A model generated the notes under the pieces. It worked only from the letters and a program-made list of their open reading frames with translations, was not told the origin of the DNA and searched no databases. Shown in pieces: positions 32,202-40,982 of a stretch of 64,000 bases of DNA (position 1 is its first letter; every line of letters begins with the position of its first letter). Made by a program: the position numbers and the translations under genes. Origin of the DNA: Pontitalea aquivivens (GTDB lineage Bacteria > Pseudomonadota > Alphaproteobacteria > Rhodobacterales > Rhodobacteraceae); assembly GCF_046507575.1 (NCBI RefSeq), contig NZ_JBKFEY010000011.1:1-64000 (forward strand), read 5' to 3'.

Positions 32202-33431
32202 TCAGTAGAAGGCTTGCAGCCCCGTGATGGCCCGACCCAGGATCAGGGCATGCACGTCATGCGTGCCTTCGTAGGTGTTGACGGTTTCCAGGTTGACCAT
32301 GTGGCGGATAACCTGGAAATCCTCGGAGATGCCGTTGCCGCCGTGCATGTCGCGGGCCCAGCGGGCGATATCCAGCGCCTTGCCGCAGTTGTTGCGCTTG
32401 ACGATGGAAATCATCTCGGGCGCGGCATTGGCTTCGTCCAGCAGGCGGCCGACGCGCAGGCTGGCCTGCAGGCCAAGGCTGATTTCGGTCATCATGTTGG
32501 CCAGTTTCAGCTGATACAGTTGCGTGTTGGCCAGCGGGCGGTTGAACTGCTTGCGGTCCAGGCCATACTGGCGTGCGGCATGCATGCAGAATTCCGCCGA
32601 GCCCATCACACCCCAGCTGATGCCATAGCGCGCACGGTTCAGACAGCCGAACGGCCCCTTCAGCCCCTCGACGTTCGGCAGCAGCGCATCTTCGCCGACC
32701 TCAACGTTGTTCATCACGATCTCGCCGGTCACCGAAGCCCGGAGTGAGAGCTTGCCTCCGACCTTCGGTGCCGAGAGCCCGGCCATGCCCTTTTCAAGGA
32801 CAAAGCCGCGGATCTTGCCGCCATGCGCTTCGGACTTCGCCCAGACGACGAAGACATCCGCGATCGGCGAATTGGAAATCCACATTTTCGACCCGTTCAG
32901 CACATAGCCGTTCGCGGTCTTCCTGGCGGTGGTCTTCATCCCCGCCGGGTCCGAGCCCGCATCGGGTTCGGTCAGCCCGAAGCAGCCGATGTATTCGCCC
33001 GAGGCGAGTTTGGGCAGGTATTTCTTGCGCTGTTCTTCCGAACCATAGGCATAGATCGGATACATAACCAGGCTGGACTGCACCGACATCATCGAACGAT
33101 AGCCCGAATCGACGCGCTCAACCTCACGGGCGACCAGGCCATAGGCCACATAGGACGCGCCCAGCCCGCCGTATTCTTCCGGCACGGTCACACCCAGCAG
33201 GCCCATTTCGCCCATTTCACGGAAAATTGCCGGATCGGTCGTTTCTTCGCGGTAGGCGGCGGTCACGCGGGGCTGCAGCTTTTCCTGGGCATAGGTGCGC
33301 GCGGCATCACGCAGCATCCGCTCTTCCTCGGTCAGCTGCTGATCCAGGCGGAAGGGATCTTCCCAGTCAAAGCGCGACAGGTCTGGGGCGTCTTTCGGTT
33401 TCAGGGCCATGGTGTTGATCCTTGCAGTCAT
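32202..33431 (-). CDS. gcdH: Glutaryl-CoA dehydrogenase
   Basis: A 409-residue FAD-dependent acyl-CoA dehydrogenase that oxidises and decarboxylates glutaryl-CoA to crotonyl-CoA, the exit of lysine and tryptophan breakdown. The sequence has the GcdH hallmarks DRTY-type spacing in GYRSMMSVQSSLVMYPIYAY, CFGLTEPDAGSDP, ISNSPIADVFVVWAK and the catalytic Glu388 in NTYEGTHD. The start at 33431 is chosen over 33473 because of the AAAGGG ribosome site and family length. It is the first gene of the four-gene operon and diverges from a LysR regulator, a common pairing for gcdH. Confidence 0.93.
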   Translation of the reverse strand: MTARINTMALKPKDAPDLSRFDWEDPFRLDQQLTEEERMLRDAARTYAQEKLQPRVTAAYREETTDPAIFREMGEMGLLGVTVPEEYGGLGASYVAYGLVAREVERVDSGYRSMMSVQSSLVMYPIYAYGSEEQRKKYLPKLASGEYIGCFGLTEPDAGSDPAGMKTTARKTANGYVLNGSKMWISNSPIADVFVVWAKSEAHGGKIRGFVLEKGMAGLSAPKVGGKLSLRASVTGEIVMNNVEVGEDALLPNVEGLKGPFGCLNRARYGISWGVMGSAEFCMHAARQYGLDRKQFNRPLANTQLYQLKLANMMTEISLGLQASLRVGRLLDEANAAPEMISIVKRNNCGKALDIARWARDMHGGNGISEDFQVIRHMVNLETVNTYEGTHDVHALILGRAITGLQAFY

Positions 33432-33491
33432 GATGTTTGACCCTTTATGCGCCTGTTCCTTTGCGTAATCCAACGCTATTGTCGCGATAGA

Positions 33492-33510
33492 ATATGCATG
33501 GAGCGCATAT
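33492..33510. promoter_or_regulatory. Candidate LysR-type operator
   Basis: ATATGC (33492-33497) and GCATAT (33505-33510) form a perfect inverted repeat with a 7-bp spacer and contain a T-N11-A arrangement. The site abuts the LysR start codon in the 79-bp divergent region with gcdH, so it could mediate autorepression and gcdH control. Confidence 0.45.
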
Positions 33511-34413
33511 ATGGCCCTGCCACGCCGCTATATCCCGTCGATCAGTCTGCTGGCGGCCTTTGAGGCGGTCTGCCGTACCGGGTCCACCGCAGCGGCCGCG
33601 CGGGAACTGGATCTGACGCAGGGGGCGGTCAGCCGTCTGATCCAGAACCTGGAAGGCCAACTGGGTGTGACCCTGTTCAAACGCGAACGCCGCCGTCTGC
33701 GCCCGACGGAACCCGCGCTGGCCTATGCCCGCGACGTGCGCAAGGCGCTGGAACTGATTGCGCGGGCCTCGCTGGGGCTGCGCGCCAATCCCGGCGGCGG
33801 GGTGCTTGGCCTGGCGATTTTGCCCACCTTCGGCACGCGCTGGCTTGCGCCGCGGCTGGGGGCGTTCCTGGCGGCGCATCCGGGCATCACGCTGAATCTG
33901 GGCACCCGGCTGCGGCCTTTCGATTTCGACAGCGAAACCTTTGACGCGGCCATCCATTTCGGCATCCGCATGTGGCCCGGCGCGGAACACATGCCGCTGT
34001 TCGAAGAACGCATCATCGCCTGCTGTTCGGCGGCCTTCGCTGCGGAACATCCGATGCGTGAACCGGCCGACCTGCGTGATCTGCCGCTGTTGCAGCTGGA
34101 ATCGCGGCCCAATGCCTGGGGCGCCTGGTTCGCCCATCACGGGCTTGAGGCGCCGCATACCCAGGGTATGCTGTTCGATCAGTTCGCGCCGATGATGCAG
34201 GCTGCTGCGCATGGGGTCGGGGTTGCCTTGTTGCCGGAATTTCTGGCCGATGCGGAAATCCGCGAAGGCCGGCTGATCCGCACGCCCGGCGATATCGTTG
34301 CGGGCGTGGGCACCTATTACCTTGTCTGGCCCGAAGGGGCCGAGGTCACTCTGCCGCTTGCAGCCTTCCGGGATTGGATCGCGGCCGAGGCGAAGGCGTC
34401 GGCAGGGGCGTGA
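33511..34413 (+). CDS. LysR-family transcriptional regulator (GcvA-like)
   Basis: A 300-residue LysR-type regulator: N-terminal helix-turn-helix (about 8-65, AVSRLIQNLEGQLGVTLFKR) and a periplasmic-binding-type effector domain (about 95-290). It resembles the GcvA/AmpR branch in its N-terminal SLLAAFEAVCRTGS. It diverges from gcdH, so it most likely controls the lysine/glutaryl-CoA operon in response to a pathway intermediate. Its last 68 bp overlap, in convergent orientation, the end of the saccharopine dehydrogenase-like gene. Confidence 0.9.
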   Translation: MALPRRYIPSISLLAAFEAVCRTGSTAAAARELDLTQGAVSRLIQNLEGQLGVTLFKRERRRLRPTEPALAYARDVRKALELIARASLGLRANPGGGVLGLAILPTFGTRWLAPRLGAFLAAHPGITLNLGTRLRPFDFDSETFDAAIHFGIRMWPGAEHMPLFEERIIACCSAAFAAEHPMREPADLRDLPLLQLESRPNAWGAWFAHHGLEAPHTQGMLFDQFAPMMQAAAHGVGVALLPEFLADAEIREGRLIRTPGDIVAGVGTYYLVWPEGAEVTLPLAAFRDWIAAEAKASAGA

Positions 34414-35491
34414 TCTGGCCGGGCAGGTAATAGCGCCCGAATTCGGTATCCAGAAAATCGGCCAGTCCCACTTGTTCCTGCCCGATGAAGCCCCGCCCGG
34501 GCAGCTTGCCGGTGCGCACCATGTCCACCACGCCGGTGACGCCCGCCGCGGTGGTTATCTGGATCGCGCTCCAGCGTTTGCCGTCGATGACGGTGGACAG
34601 GGATTTGTTCAGGAAGGAAATCTCGCGCAGCGCGCCATCGACCATGCCGGTCGCGGTGCAGAACACCACCACCACATCCTGATCGGTGCGCGGCAGGGCA
34701 TGTTCGAAAATGTCCTTCATCAGGTCGCGGCGGCGTTCCAGCCCCAGCCCCGTCAGCAAAAGCCGCAGGATATCGCGGTGGCCCGGGTAGCGGATCGTGC
34801 GATAGCTGACCCGGCGGGCCTTGCCTTCCAGCGTCTCGCCCAGCGTCCCAAGCCCGCCCGAGGTGTTGAAACATTCATAATTCACCCCGTCGAGCGCGAA
34901 ATCTTCCAGATCTTCCAGAGGTGCCAGGCTGACCTTGCGGCCATCCACCAGCGCCTCGCAGGGGTTCAGATATTCGTTGATCAGCCCGTCGGTGGACCAG
35001 GTCAGATTGTATTTCAACGCATTGGTCGGATATAGCGGCAGCGCGCCGACGCGCAGTGACAGGGTTTCCAGTTCGTCGAACTGCGCGGCCAGATGCGCGC
35101 CCACCATGCCCACGAAACCCGGTGCCAGCCCGCATTGCGGCATCAGCACCGTTTCGGCATCGCGGGCCAGGTCGCGCACGCGGGCCGTGCCGGCGACATC
35201 TTCGGTCAGGTCGAAATAATGCGCCCCGGCATTGCGTGCGGCTTCGGCAATGGTGGGCGTCAGAAAGAAGGGCGCGGCCGAAATCACCGCGTCAAACCCC
35301 TTCAGCCGTGCGGTCAGCGCTCCAAGATCATCTGCCGCAACCTGCAGCGTGGCGGTTCCTGCGGCCGCAGCGGTCCGCAGCGCCCCGGCATTTTGGTCGG
35401 CCAGCGTGACACGGTAATTGCCCGAGGCCCCCAGAAGTGCGGCGATGGTCGTGCCGATCTTGCCGGCGCCGATGATACAGATGTTCCACAT
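34346..35491 (-). CDS. Saccharopine dehydrogenase-like enzyme (glutamate-forming type)
   Basis: A 381-residue NAD(P)-dependent enzyme of the saccharopine dehydrogenase/carboxynorspermidine dehydrogenase family. It has the Rossmann motif GAGKIGTTIA and family stretches AAPFFLTPTIAEAA, YFDLTED and MPQCGLAPGF. Glutamate-forming saccharopine dehydrogenase splits saccharopine into glutamate and alpha-aminoadipic semialdehyde, exactly the substrate expected for the nearby ALDH7-type enzyme. The lysine-ketoglutarate reductase that would make saccharopine is not in the window. The start at 35491 follows GGGAGAAAG. Homologues can instead act on carboxynorspermidine; the context favours lysine. Confidence 0.8.
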   Translation of the reverse strand: MWNICIIGAGKIGTTIAALLGASGNYRVTLADQNAGALRTAAAAGTATLQVAADDLGALTARLKGFDAVISAAPFFLTPTIAEAARNAGAHYFDLTEDVAGTARVRDLARDAETVLMPQCGLAPGFVGMVGAHLAAQFDELETLSLRVGALPLYPTNALKYNLTWSTDGLINEYLNPCEALVDGRKVSLAPLEDLEDFALDGVNYECFNTSGGLGTLGETLEGKARRVSYRTIRYPGHRDILRLLLTGLGLERRRDLMKDIFEHALPRTDQDVVVVFCTATGMVDGALREISFLNKSLSTVIDGKRWSAIQITTAAGVTGVVDMVRTGKLPGRGFIGQEQVGLADFLDTEFGRYYLPGQITPLPTPSPRPRSNPGRLQAAE

Positions 35492-35565
35492 GGCTTTCTC
35501 CCTGTTCGTTAGCGTCAGAGTGACGCACAGGGCCGCCGTATTGAACAATCAATCAAACAGAAATG

Positions 35566-35580
35566 TATCGTGTTACGATA
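35566..35580. promoter_or_regulatory. Short inverted repeat upstream of the saccharopine dehydrogenase gene
   Basis: TATCGT (35566-35571), GTT, ACGATA (35575-35580) is a perfect 6-bp inverted repeat in the 121-bp, A+T-richer gap upstream of the dehydrogenase gene. It is a plausible operator, but the binding protein is unknown. Confidence 0.35.
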
Positions 35581-35612
35581 TATTTCACCGATAATTCCGA
35601 CTAAGTGATAGG

Positions 35613-36368
35613 TCAGCCGTTCAGCATCCGGTCGGCGCTGGCCTCGAACAGGGTGCGGGCGTAATCGGTCTTCATGCCGGCACGGGCCAGATCCTCATGC
35701 AGCAGTTCTTCGACCGCGCGGCCATGCTGCATCACCAGAACGCGGTCGCACATGTGGTCAATCACCGCCAGATCATGGCTGACCATCATGAAGGTCAGCC
35801 CCCGTTCCGCGCGCAAACGGTTGAGAAGGTTCAGCGTTTCGGCCTGAACGCTGGCATCCAGCGCGCTGGTGGGTTCATCCAGAAGCAGGATTTCGGGTTC
35901 CAGCATCAGTGCGCGGGCAATGGCGACGCGCTGGCGCTGTCCGCCCGAAAGTTGATGCGGATAGCGGAACCGAAAGCTGGGCGGCAGGCCGACATCGCCC
36001 AGCGCCTTTACCACGCGTGCATCGGTATCGCCGATGCCGTGGATCGCCAGCGGCTCGGCCAGGGTGCGGTCGATCGTGTGGCGGGGGTGCAACGAACCAT
36101 AGGGGTCCTGAAAGACCATCTGAACACGCTTGGCAAAGGCCTTGCCGCGCGGGGTTTGCACCGGCGCGCCGCCGATGCGGATGCTGCCCGCCGAAATCGG
36201 AGCCAGCCCACAGATCGCCCGCAGGATCGTCGATTTGCCCGATCCGCTTTCGCCCACCAGGCCATAGCTTTCGCGTGCCGCAACCGTCAGCGACACATCT
36301 TCGACCGCGCGGACGTCGCGTCCGCCGACATGATAGGTGACGGAAAGGTTCTCGATTTCGATCAGCAT
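35613..36368 (-). CDS. Dipeptide/oligopeptide ABC transporter ATP-binding protein (DppF/OppF type)
   Basis: A 251-residue ATPase subunit with Walker A GESGSGKST, signature LSGGQRQRVAIARAL and Walker B ILLLDEPTSALD. It energises import together with the DppD-type ATPase upstream. The start MLIEIENL at 36368 is chosen because the upstream in-frame ATG would extend deep into the preceding gene. It is the last gene of the five-gene importer operon and starts 10 nt after the DppD-type stop. Confidence 0.9.
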   Translation of the reverse strand: MLIEIENLSVTYHVGGRDVRAVEDVSLTVAARESYGLVGESGSGKSTILRAICGLAPISAGSIRIGGAPVQTPRGKAFAKRVQMVFQDPYGSLHPRHTIDRTLAEPLAIHGIGDTDARVVKALGDVGLPPSFRFRYPHQLSGGQRQRVAIARALMLEPEILLLDEPTSALDASVQAETLNLLNRLRAERGLTFMMVSHDLAVIDHMCDRVLVMQHGRAVEELLHEDLARAGMKTDYARTLFEASADRMLNG

Positions 36369-36378
36369 CCGCCCGCCC

Positions 36379-37209
36379 CTATTCCGCCCAGGCCGCATTA
36401 CGATCCAGCCCCGGCAGGGGCGAACGGTCGCCACCGATCCGGGGCAGGCAGTTCAAAAGCCCCTGGGTATAGGGGTGCTGCGCCTGCATCAGGTTCCTGG
36501 CCTCCAGTTCCTCGACCACGCGGCCCTTGTACATCACCAGAACCCGGTCGCAGAACCGCGCCACCAGCCGCAGGTCATGGCTGATGAAGATCAGTCCCAT
36601 GCCCCGGTCGCGCACCAGGGCATCCAGGATCGACAGCACCTCGGCCTGGACGGTCACGTCCAGCGCGCTGGTGGGTTCATCCGCGATCAGCAGGTCGGGG
36701 TTCGGGATCAGCATCATCGCGATCATCACGCGCTGGCCCATGCCGCCCGACAATTCGTGCGGATAGCTTTCAAGTACGCGGTCCGGGTCGCGGATCTGCA
36801 CGGCCTCCAGCGCGGCGATGGCCTTGGCGCGGGCCTCGGTGCGGCCAACGCGGTGGCGCAGGCGCAGGCCTTCGGTCAGCTGGGCGCCGACCTTCATCAC
36901 GGGGTTCAGCGAATATTTCGGGTCCTGCATGACCATCGCCATGCGCTGGCCGCGCAACGCGCGCATCTGCCGTTCGCTGGCGCGGGTCAGGTCAATGCCG
37001 TCAAAGACCATCTCTTCGGCGTCAATCCGCCCCGGCGGCCGGATCAGGCGCAGGACGGACCGGCCTGTCATCGTCTTGCCCGATCCGCTTTCGCCGACGA
37101 TGCCCAGCCGTTCCCGGCCCAGGCTGAAGGATACGCCGCGCACCGCCTGAACAGGGCCGGATTCGGTGTCGAAGGTGACGCGCAGGTTCTTCACCGACAG
37201 CAGGGTCAT
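36379..37209 (-). CDS. Dipeptide/oligopeptide ABC transporter ATP-binding protein (DppD/OppD type)
   Basis: A 276-residue ATPase with Walker A GESGSGKTMTGRSVL, the OppD-type stretch VMQDPKYSLNPVMKVG, signature LSGGMGQRVMIAMML and Walker B LLIADEPTSALD. The C-terminal oligopeptide-transporter extension (YTQGLLNCLPRIGG) is present but lacks a clear four-Cys cluster. It overlaps the DppC-type gene by four bases (ATGA) within the importer operon. Confidence 0.92.
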   Translation of the reverse strand: MTLLSVKNLRVTFDTESGPVQAVRGVSFSLGRERLGIVGESGSGKTMTGRSVLRLIRPPGRIDAEEMVFDGIDLTRASERQMRALRGQRMAMVMQDPKYSLNPVMKVGAQLTEGLRLRHRVGRTEARAKAIAALEAVQIRDPDRVLESYPHELSGGMGQRVMIAMMLIPNPDLLIADEPTSALDVTVQAEVLSILDALVRDRGMGLIFISHDLRLVARFCDRVLVMYKGRVVEELEARNLMQAQHPYTQGLLNCLPRIGGDRSPLPGLDRNAAWAE

Positions 37210-38111
37210 TTTCCCGCACTCCTTGGGTCAAGCACGTCGCGCAGGCCATCGCCCAGCAGGTTGAATCCAAGCGAGACGATGAAGATCGCCAGCCCCGGCA
37301 TGGTCGCGACCCACCATTGTTCGAACAGGAACTTGCGCCCCGATGAAATCATCAGCCCCCATTCCGCCATCGGTGGCTGCACCCCAAGGCCCAGAAAACC
37401 CAGACCCGCCGCCGTCAGGATCACCCCGGCCATGTCCAGCGTGACCCGGATGATGACCGAGGGCAGGCACATCGGCATCACATAGCCCCAGATGATCCGC
37501 CCCGCCCCCGCGCCCTGCAGCCGGACGGCCGCGATGTAATCGGCATTGCGCACGGTCAGCGTTTCGGCCCGCGCGACGCGGGCATAGGGCGGCCAGGATG
37601 TCAGCGCGATGGCCAGCACCGCGTTCTCGATGCCCGGGCCCAGCACGGCGACCAGCGCCAGCGCCAGGATCAGCTTGGGAAACGCCAGGAAGATGTCGGT
37701 GATGCGCATCAGGACCTGATCGACCCAGCCGCCGAAATAGCCCGCGACCGTGCCAATCAGCAGGCCAAAGACCGGCGCGGTGATCGCCACAAGTCCCACG
37801 ATATACAGCGTTACCCGCGCGCCAAAGACGATACGTGAAAAGATGTCGCGGCCGAATTCATCCGTGCCCAGCAGGTGCCCCGCCGTCAGGGGGGGTAAAA
37901 GCCGTTGTCCCAGGTTCTGGGTGATCGGATCATGGGTCGCCACAAGCGGCGCAAAGGCGGCCATCAGCAACAGCAGCGCCACGATCAGAAAGCCGATCAT
38001 CGCCAGCGGATTGCGCCGGAATCGCAGCCAGCCAAGATAGCCCTGCCCCAGCCGGGCCTGCAGCCGGGATGCGGGGTTGGGGTCGCGCAGCCATGTGGTC
38101 AGCGTGGTCAT
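37206..38111 (-). CDS. Dipeptide/oligopeptide ABC transporter permease (DppC type)
   Basis: A 301-residue inner-membrane permease with a cytoplasmic N-terminus followed by about six spans. It has GTDEFGRDIFSRIVFGAR, typical of DppC/OppC, and the EAA-loop region ADYIAAVRLQGAGAGRIIW that docks the ATPases. The start at 38111 overlaps the DppB-type stop as TGATG; a longer in-frame ORF runs through that gene and is rejected. Confidence 0.92.
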   Translation of the reverse strand: MTTLTTWLRDPNPASRLQARLGQGYLGWLRFRRNPLAMIGFLIVALLLLMAAFAPLVATHDPITQNLGQRLLPPLTAGHLLGTDEFGRDIFSRIVFGARVTLYIVGLVAITAPVFGLLIGTVAGYFGGWVDQVLMRITDIFLAFPKLILALALVAVLGPGIENAVLAIALTSWPPYARVARAETLTVRNADYIAAVRLQGAGAGRIIWGYVMPMCLPSVIIRVTLDMAGVILTAAGLGFLGLGVQPPMAEWGLMISSGRKFLFEQWWVATMPGLAIFIVSLGFNLLGDGLRDVLDPRSAGK

Positions 38112-39178
38112 CAGCGGGCCCTCGGGTCGACAAGGCGATACAGGATGTCGGAAAACATGTTCAGCGCCACAAAGACGATGCCCACCACCACCGTGCCGCC
38201 CAGAACCGCGGGCATGTCGGCGGAAAACAGCGCCGTGGTGATGTAAAGCCCAAGGCCGGGCCAGGCAAAGACGGTCTCGGTCAGCACCGATCCTTCCAGC
38301 AGGTTCGCATAGCTTAGCGCGATCACGGTGATCAGCGGGACCATCACGTTCTTCAGCGCATGAACCCAGATCACCCGCCATTCCGGCATGCCCTTCACCC
38401 GCGCGGTGGTGATGTATTCCTGGCTCAGCTCATTCATCATGAAGCTGCGGGTCATCCGGCTGATATAGGCCATGGAATAATAGCCAAGCACGCCCGCGGG
38501 CAGGATGATGTGCGACAGCGCGTTGCGGAAAATATCCCATTTTCCGGCCAGGGCTGTGTCGATCAGGATCATGCCGGTCACCCGCGGCACGTCGAATTCG
38601 AACATCATCTCGAACCCGGCATCCAGACGGCCCGGGCCGCCGACCCAGCCAAGAATGCCGTAGAACAGCAGCAACCCCATCAGCCCCAGCCAGAACACCG
38701 GCATGGAATAGCCCATCAGCCCGATCAGCCGTACCAGCTGGTCGATCCAGGTGCCCGGGCGCGTGGCCGCCAGCACCCCCGCCGGAATGCCCAGCACGAC
38801 GCCAAAGATCGTGGCGATCGTGGCAAGTTCCAGCGTGGCGGGGAAATAGCGTGCGATATCTTCGGCCACCGGGGTGCGCGTTCGGATCGAGGTTCCAAGA
38901 TCCCCGGTCAGCGCATCGCGGACATAGATGGCGAATTGTTCCCACATCGGCCGGTCCAGGCCCAGTGCCTCGCGCGCGGCTTCATACTGTGCGGTGGTGG
39001 CGCGTTCGCCGACCACGGCCAGAACCGGGTCGATCGGCACGACGCGACCGATCACGAAGGTGATCAGCATCAGGCCAAGGAAGGTTGCCGCCAGGGCCAG
39101 AACCGTCGCGCCAAGGCGTTTGACGTTGTGGACAAGGCGTGAACGGCGGCGGGGCGGGGCGGTATCGGTGCTGGCCAT
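38111..39178 (-). CDS. Dipeptide/oligopeptide ABC transporter permease (DppB type)
   Basis: A 355-residue inner-membrane permease of the DppB/OppB type: one N-terminal span (about 22-45), the extracytoplasmic loop starting ALGLDRPMWEQF with GDLGTSIRTRTPV, then five more spans and the EAA loop YITTARVKGMPEWRVIW. The start at 39178 gives the expected length. It follows the binding-protein gene by 42 bp and is coupled to the DppC-type gene. Confidence 0.92.
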   Translation of the reverse strand: MASTDTAPPRRRSRLVHNVKRLGATVLALAATFLGLMLITFVIGRVVPIDPVLAVVGERATTAQYEAAREALGLDRPMWEQFAIYVRDALTGDLGTSIRTRTPVAEDIARYFPATLELATIATIFGVVLGIPAGVLAATRPGTWIDQLVRLIGLMGYSMPVFWLGLMGLLLFYGILGWVGGPGRLDAGFEMMFEFDVPRVTGMILIDTALAGKWDIFRNALSHIILPAGVLGYYSMAYISRMTRSFMMNELSQEYITTARVKGMPEWRVIWVHALKNVMVPLITVIALSYANLLEGSVLTETVFAWPGLGLYITTALFSADMPAVLGGTVVVGIVFVALNMFSDILYRLVDPRAR

Positions 39179-39220
39179 CGGGTCTGTGCGGCGCCCCCGG
39201 TCCCCCGGGGGCACCTGATC

Positions 39221-40825
39221 TTACTTGGTTGCCAGCCAGTAGGTCGCCTGATCGGTGGCGCCGCCGGTGTAGAACCCTTCGACATTCGACCGCAGGGCCG
39301 TCTGGCTGATCTGCTGGAACATCGCGATGAAGGCCGAGGTGTCGCGGTGCTTGCGCTGGATTTCCTCATACATCGCGCGGCGCTTGTCGGTGTCGCGCTC
39401 GATCACGGCCGCTTCGGTCATGTCGTGAAGCTCGCCCGGATCATAGGCGGTGCGCCAGGCCAGGATGCCGGTCAGCTGACCTTCATCCGCGTTGTTCGGG
39501 TTATAGGCGAAGGTCGAGGCATTGGTATGCGGGTCCGGGTAGTCCGGGCCCCAGGCCTGCAGGGTGATGTCGTGGTTGCGGGCGCGATAATCGCCCAGCA
39601 CCTCGGCCCCCGCGCCGGGTTTCAGTTCAACCTTGATGCCGGCCTGGCCAAGGGTGTTCTGGATCGACTGCGCCATTTCCACCCGCTGCTGGTCGTTGCG
39701 CACCGAAATCGTGGTGGTAAAGCCATCGGGGAAGCCGGCCTCGGCCAGCAGGGCCTTGGCCTTTTCCACGTTCAGCTCATACGGGGTTTCTTCCAGCGCG
39801 CCCAGATAGCCGCGCGGCAGGAAGTGCTGATGCACCATCATCTGCCCCTTGAACACGGTTGCGGCCATGCCGTCATAATCGACCAGCCAGCGCAGGGCCT
39901 CCATGACCTTGGGGTTGTTCAGCGGTTCGCGCTTCTGGTTCAGCGCGAGGTAGTAGATATAGCCCGCTACGTCATCAACGACCTTGATGTCGGAATTGCC
40001 TGCGATCCCTTCGATATCGGTGGTGTTCAGCTTGCGCGCGATGTCGATATCGCCCTTTTCCAGCTGCAGGCGCTGGGTTGCCGGTTCGGGCACATGGCGC
40101 ACGAAGACGCGCTTGAGCCTGGGCGCCCCGCGCCAGTGGTCTTCGCGCGCTTCCAGCACATAGCCTTCCTGCGCCTTGTAGGACCGCAGCACATAGGCGC
40201 CGGTGCCCGCCGAATTGGCCTTGAGCCATTCGTTGCCCATGTCGCCATCGACCTCATTGGCCATGACGGTTTCCTTGTCCAGGATTGAGCCGACAACCGC
40301 CGTCAGGCAGTTGTAGACCATCGAGGGCGCATAGGGCTTGTCCAGTTCCAGCACGACGGTGTCACCCTCGGCACGGATCTTCTGGTCGACATTTTCCGGG
40401 GTAAAGCCGAACTGCGCCAGGATGAAGGCCGGGGTCTTGTTGATCTTGACCACGCGCTGCAGCGACCAGGCGGCATCCTCGGCGCGGACCGGGTTGCCCG
40501 ACGAAAAGCTGATCCCCTGCTTCATCTTGAAGGTAAAGGTCAGGCCATCTTCCGACACGTCCCAGCTTTCGGCCAGCCCTGGCACCAGTTCGCCGGGTTT
40601 CGTTGGGTCCAGCTCGACCAGGGTGTCATAGACATTGTTCAGCATGTCGGTGCCCGAGAATTCGAACGCCTCATGCGGGTCGATCGAGACGATGTCATCG
40701 ATTGCATCGGCAATCACCAGCGTATCGGCCGGTGTTTCGGCCATCAACGCCAAGGGCGCAGTGCCAAGCATCAGGGCGGAAAGGGCGGCAAGGCCCACCC
40801 GGCGAAGGGTCGGTTCGGTAAACAT
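39221..40825 (-). CDS. Dipeptide/oligopeptide ABC transporter substrate-binding protein
   Basis: A 534-residue periplasmic solute-binding protein of family 5 (DppA/OppA). It has a Sec signal peptide (about 1-29, ending ALMAE) and the family stretches DIVSIDPHEAFEFSGTDMLN, WDVSEDGLTFTFKM, and a late YPDPHTNAS. The large size fits peptide ligands, though glycosides or opines are possible for the family. A GGGAGC ribosome site precedes the ATG. It heads the importer operon and diverges from an M19 dipeptidase gene, supporting di- or tripeptide uptake. Confidence 0.92.
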   Translation of the reverse strand: MFTEPTLRRVGLAALSALMLGTAPLALMAETPADTLVIADAIDDIVSIDPHEAFEFSGTDMLNNVYDTLVELDPTKPGELVPGLAESWDVSEDGLTFTFKMKQGISFSSGNPVRAEDAAWSLQRVVKINKTPAFILAQFGFTPENVDQKIRAEGDTVVLELDKPYAPSMVYNCLTAVVGSILDKETVMANEVDGDMGNEWLKANSAGTGAYVLRSYKAQEGYVLEAREDHWRGAPRLKRVFVRHVPEPATQRLQLEKGDIDIARKLNTTDIEGIAGNSDIKVVDDVAGYIYYLALNQKREPLNNPKVMEALRWLVDYDGMAATVFKGQMMVHQHFLPRGYLGALEETPYELNVEKAKALLAEAGFPDGFTTTISVRNDQQRVEMAQSIQNTLGQAGIKVELKPGAGAEVLGDYRARNHDITLQAWGPDYPDPHTNASTFAYNPNNADEGQLTGILAWRTAYDPGELHDMTEAAVIERDTDKRRAMYEEIQRKHRDTSAFIAMFQQISQTALRSNVEGFYTGGATDQATYWLATK

Positions 40826-40982
40826 CGTAAGCTCCCTGTTTTATCGTTCGTTTTTGGTTCGGTCGCGCATGCGGCCGGGTATTTCTTGACCGATTGGGCA
40901 GTTTTAGCCATGGCTTGTCAAGCGACCATTCCGCAAGGTGCGGGCGGGGAAAGGGCGGCAAAACGCCGAAGGAGCAGGCAAT

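Noticed and set aside
40886..40922. TTGAC ... GTCAA in the peptide importer/dipeptidase divergent region as an FNR site
   Set aside because: The half-sites are about 25 bp apart, not 4, so they cannot form an FNR box. They may be -35-like elements only.
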